The notes: generated by a model from the sequence alone, not told the origin. Counted from the stretch's first letter, positions 17,315 through 25,242 are shown. The stretch is 37,079 bases of DNA from an uncultured Lachnospiraceae bacterium (GCA_900539175.1 UQAW01000032.1:1-37079); one strand, 5' to 3'. Program-made: numbers and translations.

Positions 17315-18055
17315 CTATTCACCTGCTACGCTGGTAATCAGTGCATCCAGTTTTGCATCCGATGCTCTTGCTGCCTCGTACGCTTCCTGTGTATCCGCAA
17401 TCAGCTGCTTCACTTCCGGCTGTTTGAGAATATCGCTCATATAATTATTCACTGCTTCATCTTCCACTTCTGCAGCAATTACCAGTTTTCCCTCCGTATT
17501 AGTATAAACATACATCTGACATAAACCTGGTGCCATCGTACTGATATCTCTGTATTTACACTGAAAGCTTGCAATTACGACATAAGTTCCTTCCTGCTGA
17601 CCGTTAAATGTATACGCCGCAATGTTCTGATATCCTTCGATATTCGTCTCTGCCGCAATCTGCGCTTGCTCATCCTCTGAAAGATGATCTACAACCGTTT
17701 GCAGCACCTCCATGTTCTTGCCGCCCAAAGCTGTATAATATGTATTCATAAGAGCCGTGATTTCTTCATTCCCATCTCTGGTCAAAGTAGTCACCTCTTC
17801 TTCCGAAGAAGACTGAGATGCCTCATCCTCCGGCTTTTTTTCCGGCTCCGGTGATGGTGTGACAGATTCCTCTTCTTCCCTGCTGTCACTGCTAGTCTGA
17901 CTGATGCTCTTGCTGTTATCAGAACCTTCCATAACAGAAGTCAGCGATCTGATACCAAAGAAAATCAGCACTGCTGCTATAAGAATTCCCAGTCCTAACA
18001 AAATATATCTAAGATTATCTGAAAGCCATTCTCTGAATCTGTCTTTCCACGACAT
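17315..18055 (-). CDS. Membrane-anchored protein of unknown function
   Basis: 246 residues from ATG at 18055, chosen because AGGAGAG lies just upstream; an in-frame ATG at 18079 sits inside the tRNA terminator with no ribosome site. Residues about 16-37 form one membrane helix (YILLGLGILIAAVLIFFGI). Then comes a low-complexity Ser/Glu/Pro linker (about 45-90) and an exported domain of about 155 residues. The domain (EEITALMNTYYTALGGKNME, then FQCKYRDISTMAPGLCQMYVYT) resembles the NTF2-like or DUF4829-type extracellular folds often tethered this way, but I cannot name it. It lies just after the tRNA-Arg terminator and probably relies on read-through. Confidence 0.8.
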   Translation of the reverse strand: MSWKDRFREWLSDNLRYILLGLGILIAAVLIFFGIRSLTSVMEGSDNSKSISQTSSDSREEEESVTPSPEPEKKPEDEASQSSSEEEVTTLTRDGNEEITALMNTYYTALGGKNMEVLQTVVDHLSEDEQAQIAAETNIEGYQNIAAYTFNGQQEGTYVVIASFQCKYRDISTMAPGLCQMYVYTNTEGKLVIAAEVEDEAVNNYMSDILKQPEVKQLIADTQEAYEAARASDAKLDALITSVAGE

Positions 18056-18082
18056 ATGTACTCTCCTCTTTTCCTCCATTTA

Positions 18083-18113
18083 TGAAAAAGCCGGATAAAT
18101 GTAACATTTATCC
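18083..18113 (-). terminator. Terminator of tRNA-Arg
   Basis: On the minus strand, an almost loopless perfect repeat CCGGATAAATGT/ACATTTATCCGG (11-12 pairs) followed by CTTTTTC, 14 bases after the tRNA. Confidence 0.85.
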
Positions 18114-18126
18114 GGTTTCCCTCATA

Positions 18127-18199
18127 CGCATCTGGAGGGATTCGAACCCCCGGCACACGGTACCGGAAACCGTTGCTCTATCCCCTGAGCTACAGATGC
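18127..18199 (-). tRNA. tRNA-Arg (anticodon CCG)
   Basis: A complete 73-base cloverleaf on the minus strand: acceptor GCATCTG/CAGATGC, D stem GCTC/GAGC, anticodon stem ACGGT/ACCGT with loop TTCCGGT (anticodon CCG), T stem with loop TTCGAAT. CCA is not encoded. It has a near-consensus promoter and its own terminator. Confidence 0.96.
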
Positions 18200-18226
18200 A
18201 AGCTGTTTATTAAATACAGCGCTATT

Positions 18227-18255
18227 ATCATATCACGCTCACCGCAGAATGTCAA
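18227..18255 (-). promoter_or_regulatory. Promoter of tRNA-Arg
   Basis: Minus strand: perfect TTGACA (18255-18250), 17 bases, TATGAT (18232-18227). Confidence 0.85.
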
Positions 18256-18288
18256 TATTTAGGTAAATCTTTTTCCAACGCTTTTTTA

Positions 18289-18317
18289 TTGACATTTCGT
18301 TCCAAAATAGATATGAT
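18289..18317 (+). promoter_or_regulatory. Strong plus-strand promoter ahead of the F2/F1 repeats
   Basis: Perfect TTGACA (18289-18294), 17 bases, TATGAT (18312-18317). A transcript from here would contain F2b, F1-B and F1-C before the DUF5688 start at 18854. Confidence 0.7.
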
Positions 18318-18340
18318 ATATCTATATCTACCTATCATCT

Positions 18341-18422
18341 AGACGGACATGTCTGTTGACGCAGACATTACTATACATGAAAGTCGATTGCTCTGCCATT
18401 CATGCTCCCGCAATTGCCGTCT
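18341..18422 (+). repeat. F2 repeat, copy b
   Basis: About 82 bases with ends AGACGG and CCGTCT. It contains a first hairpin (ATGTCTG with CAGACAT) and a second built on GATTGC and GCAATT arms. Confidence 0.8.
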
Positions 18423-18471
18423 CTCTTAATTATTCAGAACTATCTTTTTAGTTTTCCCATTATTATGATAT

Positions 18472-18664
18472 GATACAAGCGTCAAAAGGTCATGCGTTTC
18501 ATGCTTGCATGAAAAAGCATGACTTTGGGACGGGAAAAACACCGAAAAGTAGCCATTTTTCGTAGAAAAATGAGCGAATTTGAGGTGTTTTAGGATTGCG
18601 GGAGCATGAAATGCGGAGCAATCCGTGTATCATAGGGGGCAAAATACCTTTTGACCCCAACATC
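18472..18664 (+). repeat. F1 repeat element, complete copy B
   Basis: About 193 bases bounded by GTCAAAAGGT (18481-18490) and its exact reverse complement (18646-18655), with looser similarity continuing outward. Inside are three hairpins: 18489-18523 (15 pairs, nested); 18536-18591 (outer AAAACACC/GGTGTTTT, inner CATTTTTC/GAAAAATG); 18593-18624 (GGATTGC/GCAATCC with inner GCAT/ATGC). No open reading frame of note. It looks like a MITE or an intergenic structured RNA. Confidence 0.85.
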
Positions 18665-18745
18665 TTATTATTTAAGTTTTTAGCGTTGTCAGATTTCAGG
18701 ATCCCGCCTGCCTTCTTTTTGATACGTTAAAATAAAAATATAACA

Positions 18746-18800
18746 CCAGAGTCAATAGGTTATGCGCTTCATACTTGCATGAAAAGTATAACTTCAGGGT
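18746..18800 (+). repeat. F1 repeat, left-end fragment C
   Basis: Matches the first 55 or so bases of copy B. The first hairpin survives (18759-18792) with a paired change: GTTATGC with GTATAAC in place of GTCATGC with GCATGAC. Confidence 0.7.
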
Positions 18801-18853
18801 CCTGGCAAAAAATGCCCATTACTCATTATATAAAAAAGGAAAGGTATCTATTT

Positions 18854-19759
18854 ATGAATTATGAAATGTTTCAAGAAGCCCTCGTTGCAGAAGTAAAACG
18901 TCTGACTGATTCAGGCACCCAGATAAGCATTCAGCATATGCAGAAAAATAACTGTGTCATACTTGATGCACTATGCATCTGCCAGAAGAATGATGAGATG
19001 GCTCCGCTGATCTATCTCGATGGGTTTTACCGCCGCCACCGCCAGGGCGTTCCAATCTCACATCTTGCCAAACTGTTGCTTTCCCAGTACCATGATATTC
19101 CTAAAATTCCCCCGGAAGCCATGGACTCCTTCCGCGACTTTTCAAAGGCTCAAAATCACATCTATTGCCGTATCGTAAACTATGACTTAAATGCCAGACA
19201 ATTAGACCCCATTCCACATAAGCGTTTCCTGGATCTGGCTATCACCTGTTATTTCCAGGTGGATAACGAAACCCTCAGGGATGCCACCATAACCATCACA
19301 GAAAACCACTGCAGTCTCTGGGGCATCTCCCCAAATCGACTTCACCAGATCGCATGGAACAACACAATAAATCAACTCCCCTCTCAACTTCAGAACATGG
19401 AAGAAACCTTGGGGGAAATCCTGTCTGAAGAAGAGTCGCTGATCCTGGAAGATGTATCCACTGCCTCTTTCAGTCCCGTTCCCATGTATATACTGACCAA
19501 TTCCAGACGCTGCCTCGGCGCCATCTGTATGATGTATCCCGGAATCCTCGCGAAAGCCGCCGAATCTTTCCAGTCTAATCTTTATATCCTGCCAAGCAGC
19601 ATCCACGAATGCATCCTGATCCCTGAATCAAAAGCATTCCCAAAAGAGGAACTCGAGGATATGGTAGAACATATCAATACAACGCAGCTGGAGCCTCAGG
19701 AACTCCTCTCCAATCACGTATATTTCTACGACTGGAAAGAAGACAGTATCCATCTTTAA
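18854..19759 (+). CDS. DUF5688 family protein
   Basis: 301 residues. The start at 18854 follows AAGGAAAGG by nine bases; an in-frame ATG at 18779 lies inside an F1 repeat fragment and is not credible. The pattern MNYEMFQEALVAEVK, then GFYRRHRQGVPISHLAKLLL, then ARQLDPIPHKRFLDLAITCYF, and a C-terminal MYILTNSRRCLGAICMMYP is that of DUF5688, a soluble protein family common and often multicopy in Lachnospiraceae, with no known function. It stands alone. Its leader may be about 530 bases long and full of F2/F1 repeats. A terminator candidate follows at 19837-19897. Confidence 0.82.
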   Translation: MNYEMFQEALVAEVKRLTDSGTQISIQHMQKNNCVILDALCICQKNDEMAPLIYLDGFYRRHRQGVPISHLAKLLLSQYHDIPKIPPEAMDSFRDFSKAQNHIYCRIVNYDLNARQLDPIPHKRFLDLAITCYFQVDNETLRDATITITENHCSLWGISPNRLHQIAWNNTINQLPSQLQNMEETLGEILSEEESLILEDVSTASFSPVPMYILTNSRRCLGAICMMYPGILAKAAESFQSNLYILPSSIHECILIPESKAFPKEELEDMVEHINTTQLEPQELLSNHVYFYDWKEDSIHL

Positions 19760-19836
19760 TCATGATTCCCCCTTCTGTGCCGGGCACGATTGCGAAGCAA
19801 TATTCTCCACACAGATGAGTCGCATCACCCGGAGAG

Positions 19837-19856
19837 TTTTATCCTATAGGATAAAA
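19837..19856. repeat. Perfect 20-base palindrome
   Basis: TTTTATCCTATAGGATAAAA, an uninterrupted palindrome just after the DUF5688 gene. It may be part of that gene's terminator or a dimeric-protein site. Confidence 0.6.
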
Positions 19857-19859
19857 ACA

Positions 19860-19897
19860 GAGAGAACCTGACAGGCCTTCGCCCGAAAGGTTCTCTC
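19860..19897. terminator. Bidirectional terminator between DUF5688 gene and efp
   Basis: Perfect 10-base arms GAGAGAACCT (19860-19869) and AGGTTCTCTC (19888-19897). Reading minus it is followed by TGTTTTTATC; reading plus by CTCTTATTT. Confidence 0.85.
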
Positions 19898-19940
19898 CTC
19901 TTATTTATCTGTTCTCCAAGACGCTTCTCTATATCCGCAA

Positions 19941-20498
19941 TTATACACGGCTCAGATATTCACCAGTACGTGTATCAATCTTAATTACATCACCTTCATT
20001 GACAAACAGCGGTACATTTACCTGTGCTCCTGTTTCAACAGTTGCCGGTTTAGTAGCACCCTGTGCTGTATCACCCTTGAAGCCTGGTTCTGTCTCCGTG
20101 ATTGCAAGTTCCACAAAAAGCGGAGGCTCGATTGCAAATACATTCCCATTATAAGAACATACCTTTACCATCTCATTTTCTTTCACAAATTTCAGAGCAT
20201 CACCAATTGTCTCTTCATTCAGTGCAATCTGATCATATGTTTCTACGTTCATGAAATTGTATAAGTCACCGTCACTGTACAGATACTGCATGTCCACACG
20301 ATCAATACGAGCCTGCGGGAATTTCTCTGTCGGACGGAACGTTTTCTCAACTACACCGCCGTTAATGACATTTTTCAACTTTGTTCTAACGAATGCAGCG
20401 CCTTTTCCTGGTTTTACATGCTGAAATTCCAAAATCTGAACGACATTCCCGTCGATTTCAAGTGTAATACCGTTTCTAAAATCACCTGCTGATATCAT
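19941..20498 (-). CDS. efp: Translation elongation factor P
   Basis: 185 residues, the usual length. Relieves ribosomes stalled on polyproline. Three beta-barrel domains; the tip lysine is K32 in KPGKGAAFVRTK. The start at 20498 is set by AAGGAGG nine bases upstream. It has its own promoter (20562-20588) and a hairpin leader, and lies last after yqeG and citrate synthase genes. No modification enzyme is nearby. Confidence 0.97.
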   Translation of the reverse strand: MISAGDFRNGITLEIDGNVVQILEFQHVKPGKGAAFVRTKLKNVINGGVVEKTFRPTEKFPQARIDRVDMQYLYSDGDLYNFMNVETYDQIALNEETIGDALKFVKENEMVKVCSYNGNVFAIEPPLFVELAITETEPGFKGDTAQGATKPATVETGAQVNVPLFVNEGDVIKIDTRTGEYLSRV

Positions 20499-20523
20499 CC
20501 TGATATTCCTCCTTAACATATAT

Positions 20524-20548
20524 ATGTTGCGATCTTAGAACGCAACAT
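20524..20548 (-). promoter_or_regulatory. Hairpin in the efp leader
   Basis: Perfect 8-base arms ATGTTGCG/CGCAACAT around nine bases, shortly before the efp ribosome site. No U-run after it, so more likely a stability or regulatory element than a terminator. Confidence 0.5.
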
Positions 20549-20561
20549 GGCTATTCTATAT

Positions 20562-20588
20562 ATTATAATAATTTTCGGGATTTTTCAA
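20562..20588 (-). promoter_or_regulatory. Promoter for efp
   Basis: Minus strand: TTGAAA (20588-20583) with TATAAT (20567-20562, spacing 15) or the overlapping TAATAT (spacing 17). It overlaps the yqeG stop codon. Confidence 0.5.
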
Positions 20589-21103
20589 CTATTTTTCAGA
20601 TGTTTTTTATAGAAATATAATACAATCCGCTCCAGCCTTCGCTTTAAAACAATCTGAATCTCTTCCTTTGGGTGAATCGGTTTTACGAGAATATTCCGCA
20701 TGCCGCAGCGTCTGGCGCCGTAGACATCTGTAAAAAGCTGATCTCCGATAAAAATCGTAGTTTCTCTGGATGTGCCCATTCGGCTGCATGCCTCCAGATA
20801 ATTCCTGATGGACGGTTTATGGGCATTCTCAATAAAGAATGCCTGCACCGCCTCCGCAAATGGTTTTACCCGCCAAAGCTGATTGTTGGACAACAGGCAG
20901 CAGGAAAATCCCAGTTCATGCAGATACCGGAAGAGTTCCACTGCCCGTTCATCCGCGGGCGCTCCATGAGGTACCAGCGTATTGTCAATATCAAAAATTA
21001 ATCCGCGATAACCTTCCCGATACAAACATTCAAAATCAATCCCGTAGGTGGAATCCTCCCACTGATCCGGATAAAAAGTGTGAAATAGTCCTTTCTGACT
21101 CAT
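20585..21103 (-). CDS. YqeG-family HAD phosphatase
   Basis: 172 residues. HAD motif I is FDIDNTLVPHG (near residue 35), motif II SNNQ (near 72), motif III region IGDQLFTDVYGA (near 122). This is the YqeG/PGP-phosphatase-like group of HAD-IIIA proteins; relatives include phosphatidylglycerophosphate phosphatases, but the substrate in Firmicutes is unproven. ATG at 21103 has GAGTGAGG upstream; a TTG five codons earlier overlaps the citrate synthase stop and is less likely. Only 11 bases separate it from the citrate synthase gene, so they are co-transcribed. Confidence 0.88.
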   Translation of the reverse strand: MSQKGLFHTFYPDQWEDSTYGIDFECLYREGYRGLIFDIDNTLVPHGAPADERAVELFRYLHELGFSCCLLSNNQLWRVKPFAEAVQAFFIENAHKPSIRNYLEACSRMGTSRETTIFIGDQLFTDVYGARRCGMRNILVKPIHPKEEIQIVLKRRLERIVLYFYKKHLKNS

Positions 21104-21114
21104 ACAATCCTCAC

Positions 21115-22479
21115 TCAATCCATCCGCTCATGCAGCGGAACATATATTTCTTTTTCCTTCACTGCCTTGTATGCAGGACGGATAATCTTATCTGCATTGA
21201 TCAGTTCTTCCATACGGTGCGCACTCCAGCCCACGATACGCGCAATCGCAAACATCGGTGTATACAACTCTGTCGGAAGATCCAGCATACTATACACAAA
21301 TCCGCTGTAAAAGTCCACATTCGCACTGACACCTTTATAGATATGACGCTCCTCGGCAATAATCTGCGGTGCCATCCGCTCAACCAATGCATATAATCTG
21401 TAATCTTTCTCTCTTCCCTTTTCCATCGCCAGCTTCTCAACAAACCCTTTAAAGATATTTGCTCTCGGATCAGAAATGGAATATACCGCATGACCCATAC
21501 CATAAATCAGACCACGCCCATCAAATGCCTCTTTATGAAGCAGTTTTCTCAGATAATTTCCAACCTCTTCTTCGTCATCCCAGTCATGTACCTGCTTCTT
21601 CATATCTTCAAACATGTCAACAACTTTGATATTGGCACCGCCGTGCTTTGGTCCTTTCAGAGAACCAAGGGCTGCTGCGATTGCAGAATACGTATCGGTA
21701 CCGGAAGAAGATACAACATGAGTCGTAAATGTAGAGTTGTTACCTCCGCCGTGCTCCATATGCAGTACCAGCGCAAGATCCAGAATTGTAGCTTCCAGTG
21801 GTGTATACTTTTTATCTGCCCGCAGCATACGAAGAATGTTTTCTGCCGTTGACAATTTTTTATCCGGATTATGAATATACAAACTTTTTCCCTTAATATA
21901 ATGATTATATGCCTGATAACCGTATACTGATAACATTGGAAATACAGAAATCAATGTCAGACACTGTCTTAAAACATTCGGCAGTGAGATATCATCCGCC
22001 TGAGGATCGTAAGCATACAATGTCAATACGCTTCTGGAAAGTGTATTCATCATATCTTTGCTCGGTGCTTTCATCACAACATCACGTACAAAATTTTTGG
22101 GAAGTGACTGCTGCGCGCGCAGGATCGTCTGAAAATGCTTTAACTGAGACTCTGTAGGCAGACTTCCGAACAACAGCAGATACGTTGTCTCCTCAAATCC
22201 CATCCGCTTCTCACTCAAAAATCCCTTTGTCAACTCCTGCACATTGATACCGCGGTAGTACAGTTCCCCTTCACAGGGTACTTTCTCCCCATCAATATTC
22301 TTAAATGAAACAATCTCTGAAATCTCCGTCAATCCTGCCAGAACACCGCTTCCGTTCACATCACGAAGTCCCCGCTTTACCTCATACTTTCCATAGAGGC
22401 TTGTATCAATTTGGGAATTCTGCTTACAGATTTCTGTCAATGTTTCAATTTCCGGTGTTACTTTGTTCTTAAATGCCAT
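21115..22479 (-). CDS. Citrate synthase
   Basis: Makes citrate from oxaloacetate and acetyl-CoA; in anaerobes this mainly supplies 2-oxoglutarate and glutamate. 454 residues. The catalytic set is H279 (KHGGAN), H330 (GMGHAVY) and D389 (NVDFYSG). The start at 22479 follows AAAGGGGAAAG. It is of the si-type Firmicute form with an N-terminal extension. It lies about 95 bases after the AI-2E exporter gene and just ahead of yqeG. Aconitase and isocitrate dehydrogenase genes are not adjacent. Confidence 0.95.
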   Translation of the reverse strand: MAFKNKVTPEIETLTEICKQNSQIDTSLYGKYEVKRGLRDVNGSGVLAGLTEISEIVSFKNIDGEKVPCEGELYYRGINVQELTKGFLSEKRMGFEETTYLLLFGSLPTESQLKHFQTILRAQQSLPKNFVRDVVMKAPSKDMMNTLSRSVLTLYAYDPQADDISLPNVLRQCLTLISVFPMLSVYGYQAYNHYIKGKSLYIHNPDKKLSTAENILRMLRADKKYTPLEATILDLALVLHMEHGGGNNSTFTTHVVSSSGTDTYSAIAAALGSLKGPKHGGANIKVVDMFEDMKKQVHDWDDEEEVGNYLRKLLHKEAFDGRGLIYGMGHAVYSISDPRANIFKGFVEKLAMEKGREKDYRLYALVERMAPQIIAEERHIYKGVSANVDFYSGFVYSMLDLPTELYTPMFAIARIVGWSAHRMEELINADKIIRPAYKAVKEKEIYVPLHERMD

Positions 22480-22573
22480 ATATTCTTTCCCCTTTCTGCT
22501 CCTTGCCTGCAACTGCTCTATGCACGCTTAAACTGCCTCTGCGGCATCAATTCTTTCCGCCCTTTCTTCCTGT

Positions 22574-23746
22574 TTACTTCTGCTTAACTGCCTTTCGCTC
22601 CAGACGCTGATTTACTTCCTTCTTAAACAATGCATAAATCACGGAAGTCAGCGGAATAAATACCAGCATACCAAGAATACCAAAAAGGCTGCCTCCAAGC
22701 GAAACTGCTGCCAGTACCCATATCGGCGGAAGTCCGATAGATCCTCCGACCACTCTCGGATAAATCAGATTTCCCTCTAACTGCTGTACAACCAAAAATA
22801 CACAGATAAATGCCAGTGCACGTACAGGGCTTTCGGTAAATACCAGAAATGCACCCAGGACACAACCAATAAATGCACCAAAAATTGGAATTAATGCCAG
22901 AAAGGCAATCATTACGGAGATCAGAAGCGCATATGGAAATCTGCCAATCGAAAGTACAATAAAAAACATAAGTCCCAATACACATGCTTCCAGACATTGA
23001 CCTGCAATAAATTTCGAAAAAATCCGCTGGCAAAGTGAAGCAATTTCCAAAATCCTGCTCACTGCCCGCTCGGGCAGAAATGCTGTCATCGCCTTTTCAC
23101 ACTGCCTGCCTAACGTTTCTTTCTGAATCAAAATGTAACAAGCAAAAATAAATGAAATCACAAAAGATGATACATAACTGACAATCGTACCTGCCACCTG
23201 TGTAGCCGCAGATACCGTATTTCCAAGAAAGTTGCTTCCTCCGTTTTTCAGAAAATTCGTGATGGTATCCATAATGGAATTCCAGTCCGGATTCGCAGTA
23301 AGATAAGGTTCCAGAACCTCTTTAATCTTAGGATACCGCTTCAAAATATCTGTCAGCCAGCCCTGAAGTTCCGGAACAAACGTCTGAATATCATTGGACA
23401 GTTTTGCGACTGCCACTCCCAACTGTGGGATCACAACAAAACAGATAATACACATCAGACCAAGAATACACAAAATCGCCAGAATCAGGCTGGATGGACG
23501 CCTGATCTTCATAATCATCCTTTTGTCCCGCAGATATCTGCTTCCAAAAACCTTCTCTTCTAAAAACCGCATTAATACATTGATGACAAATGCCATTGCA
23601 GCCCCTAAAAGAAACGGAGACAACAGAGCAATAACATATTGAACTCCTGCCATTACAGAATCAATTTTAAAACAAATCACAATTACCATGACAGTAAACA
23701 CAATCAGCCACTGTATGTTACGCATTGTTTTTTTGTCAAGCTTCAT
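22574..23746 (-). CDS. AI-2E family transporter (PF01594-type membrane protein)
   Basis: 390 residues with about eight membrane segments: two pairs near the N-terminus, a central loop of about 70 residues (roughly 105-160), and a C-terminal block with the LALIPIFGAFIGCVLGAFL and GGSIGLPPIWVLAAVSLGGSLFGILGML motifs typical of the family. Members include the AI-2 exporter TqsA and Na+/H+ antiporters; the substrate here is unknown. GAGGTGAG precedes ATG. TATAAT at 23839-23834 (minus) is a possible -10. Confidence 0.9.
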   Translation of the reverse strand: MKLDKKTMRNIQWLIVFTVMVIVICFKIDSVMAGVQYVIALLSPFLLGAAMAFVINVLMRFLEEKVFGSRYLRDKRMIMKIRRPSSLILAILCILGLMCIICFVVIPQLGVAVAKLSNDIQTFVPELQGWLTDILKRYPKIKEVLEPYLTANPDWNSIMDTITNFLKNGGSNFLGNTVSAATQVAGTIVSYVSSFVISFIFACYILIQKETLGRQCEKAMTAFLPERAVSRILEIASLCQRIFSKFIAGQCLEACVLGLMFFIVLSIGRFPYALLISVMIAFLALIPIFGAFIGCVLGAFLVFTESPVRALAFICVFLVVQQLEGNLIYPRVVGGSIGLPPIWVLAAVSLGGSLFGILGMLVFIPLTSVIYALFKKEVNQRLERKAVKQK

Positions 23747-23894
23747 CGTCTCACCTCACGATATCTTATTTGGCGGAATCCTGCCTTTCGCCGCTTATTC
23801 TCCATGATTCTGTCTGTGAAAACATATATCTGTATTATAACATTTTTCTGACAATTCGTATAGCTTTCAATTCTAAAAAAAGAATGAACAAATG

Positions 23895-25112
23895 TTACTT
23901 CTGTCTGTAATGAGACAGGAAATCAGCCAATTTCCCCGTTGCCGATTCCAGGGTACGCAGATCCGGAAGATACACTACACGGAAATGATCCGGCTCCTTC
24001 CAGTTAAAACCGCCTCCATGCACCAGAAGTACACGCTTTTCCCTCAGAAAATCATAGGCAAACTGCTCATCGTTGGTAATATGGAACTTTTCCGTATCCA
24101 GTTTCGGGAAAATGTAGAATGCTGCCTTAGGCTTTACCACAGAAATGCCCGGGATATCCTTAAGTGCATGATAGACAAATTCCCTCTGTTCATAAATTCT
24201 TCCGCCCGGACGAATGTATTCATTGACACTTTGATACCCCCCTAAGGCGGTCTGAATGATGGTCTGTGCCGGAACATTGGAACAAAGTCTCATATTGGAC
24301 AGCATATTCAGCCCTTCAATATAATCTTTTCCTTTTTCCTTCGCGCCGCTTAACACCATCCAACCCACACGGAATCCTGCTATCATATGAGACTTTGACA
24401 GTCCTGAAAAGGTGACACAGAACAGATCCGGTGCAAGGGATGCGATAGATATATGCTCTAATCCATCCATCACTAACCGATCATAGATTTCATCGGAAAA
24501 AATCATCAATTCATGTTCTCTGGCAATCTGGACGATCTGCTCCAGAATTTCTTTTGGATACAGCGCTCCGGTAGGATTGTTCGGATTGATAATTACAATA
24601 GCTTTCGTCCTGTCCGTGATTTTCTTCCTGATGTCTTCAATATCCGGATTCCATTCCGACTGTTCATCACAGATATAATGAACAACCTTTCCGCCGGAAA
24701 GTGTTGCACAAGCAGTCCAAAGCGGATAATCCGGTGACGGAATTAAAATCTCATCGCCGTTATCCAGAAGTGCCTGCATCGCCAGATTAATCAGTTCACT
24801 GACACCGTTTCCGGTGTAAATGGTATCCATGGAAACGTTCGGTATATTTTTGATCTGGCAATACTGCATAATTGCTTTTCTGGCTGCAAATATACCGTGT
24901 GATTCGGAATATCCCTGACTGTTCCGGACATTCTGCATCATGTCCGCGATCACCTCTTCCGGTGCCGAAAACCCAAACGGTGCAGGGTTTCCGATATTCA
25001 GCTTCAGAATATGCTTTCCTTCCTCTTCCATCCTGTTTGCCTCGGCTACAACTGGACCGCGCACATCATATAACACATTATCTAATTTTGATGATTTTAA
25101 AAACGTTCTCAT
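23895..25112 (-). CDS. alaA: Alanine/aspartate-type aminotransferase, AlaA-like
   Basis: 405-residue fold-type I PLP enzyme. It is strikingly close to E. coli AlaA from memory: KSSKLDNVLYDVRGP at the N-terminus, LNIGNPAPFGF, INPNNPTGA, SDEIYDRL, the PLP lysine in SGLSKSHMIAGFR (near residue 240), ANVPAQ-like SNVPAQ and ALGGYQS. AlaA makes alanine from pyruvate and glutamate. The start follows GGAGTAGGAG. It stands alone, with a long leader containing the inverted repeat at 25204-25242. Confidence 0.92.
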   Translation of the reverse strand: MRTFLKSSKLDNVLYDVRGPVVAEANRMEEEGKHILKLNIGNPAPFGFSAPEEVIADMMQNVRNSQGYSESHGIFAARKAIMQYCQIKNIPNVSMDTIYTGNGVSELINLAMQALLDNGDEILIPSPDYPLWTACATLSGGKVVHYICDEQSEWNPDIEDIRKKITDRTKAIVIINPNNPTGALYPKEILEQIVQIAREHELMIFSDEIYDRLVMDGLEHISIASLAPDLFCVTFSGLSKSHMIAGFRVGWMVLSGAKEKGKDYIEGLNMLSNMRLCSNVPAQTIIQTALGGYQSVNEYIRPGGRIYEQREFVYHALKDIPGISVVKPKAAFYIFPKLDTEKFHITNDEQFAYDFLREKRVLLVHGGGFNWKEPDHFRVVYLPDLRTLESATGKLADFLSHYRQK

Positions 25113-25203
25113 GTTCTCCTACTCCTCTCCTGCTATCAATTCATTCTTTCGTCAACTCTGACTTTCCTGCTTTCCGAAAGCAATGCCTGCCATGCATGCA
25201 TTC

Positions 25204-25242
25204 CTAGTGCAGCATTGCATTAATGCTTGAATGCTGCACTAG
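25204..25242. repeat. Inverted repeat in the alaA leader
   Basis: Perfect 13-base arms CTAGTGCAGCATT (25204-25216) and AATGCTGCACTAG (25230-25242); the loop contains a second small palindrome GCATTAATGC. It has no U-tract, so it is not a classical terminator. Confidence 0.7.

Larger units (their letters stand above)
18200..18853. other. Gene-free stretch packed with promoters and structured repeats
   Basis: About 650 bases between tRNA-Arg and the DUF5688 gene with no credible gene. Left to right it holds the minus-strand tRNA promoter, a plus-strand promoter (18289-18317), F2 copy b (18341-18422), a complete F1 element (18472-18664), about 80 bases without visible structure, and an F1 left-end fragment (18746-18800). 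All repeats are in the plus orientation, the same as the downstream gene. Confidence 0.8.

Noticed and set aside
18056..18079. Eight-residue N-terminal extension of the gene at 17315-18055.
   Set aside because: The upstream ATG sits against the tRNA-Arg terminator and has no ribosome site, while ATG 18055 has AGGAGAG.
18779..18853. N-terminal extension of the DUF5688 protein from ATG at 18779.
   Set aside because: That stretch lies in an F1 repeat fragment and lacks a ribosome site; the ATG at 18854 has a good one.
23867..23888. Weak inverted repeat around seven A as the alaA terminator.
   Set aside because: Short A/T-only arms; reading minus, the T-run is the loop and not the tail.
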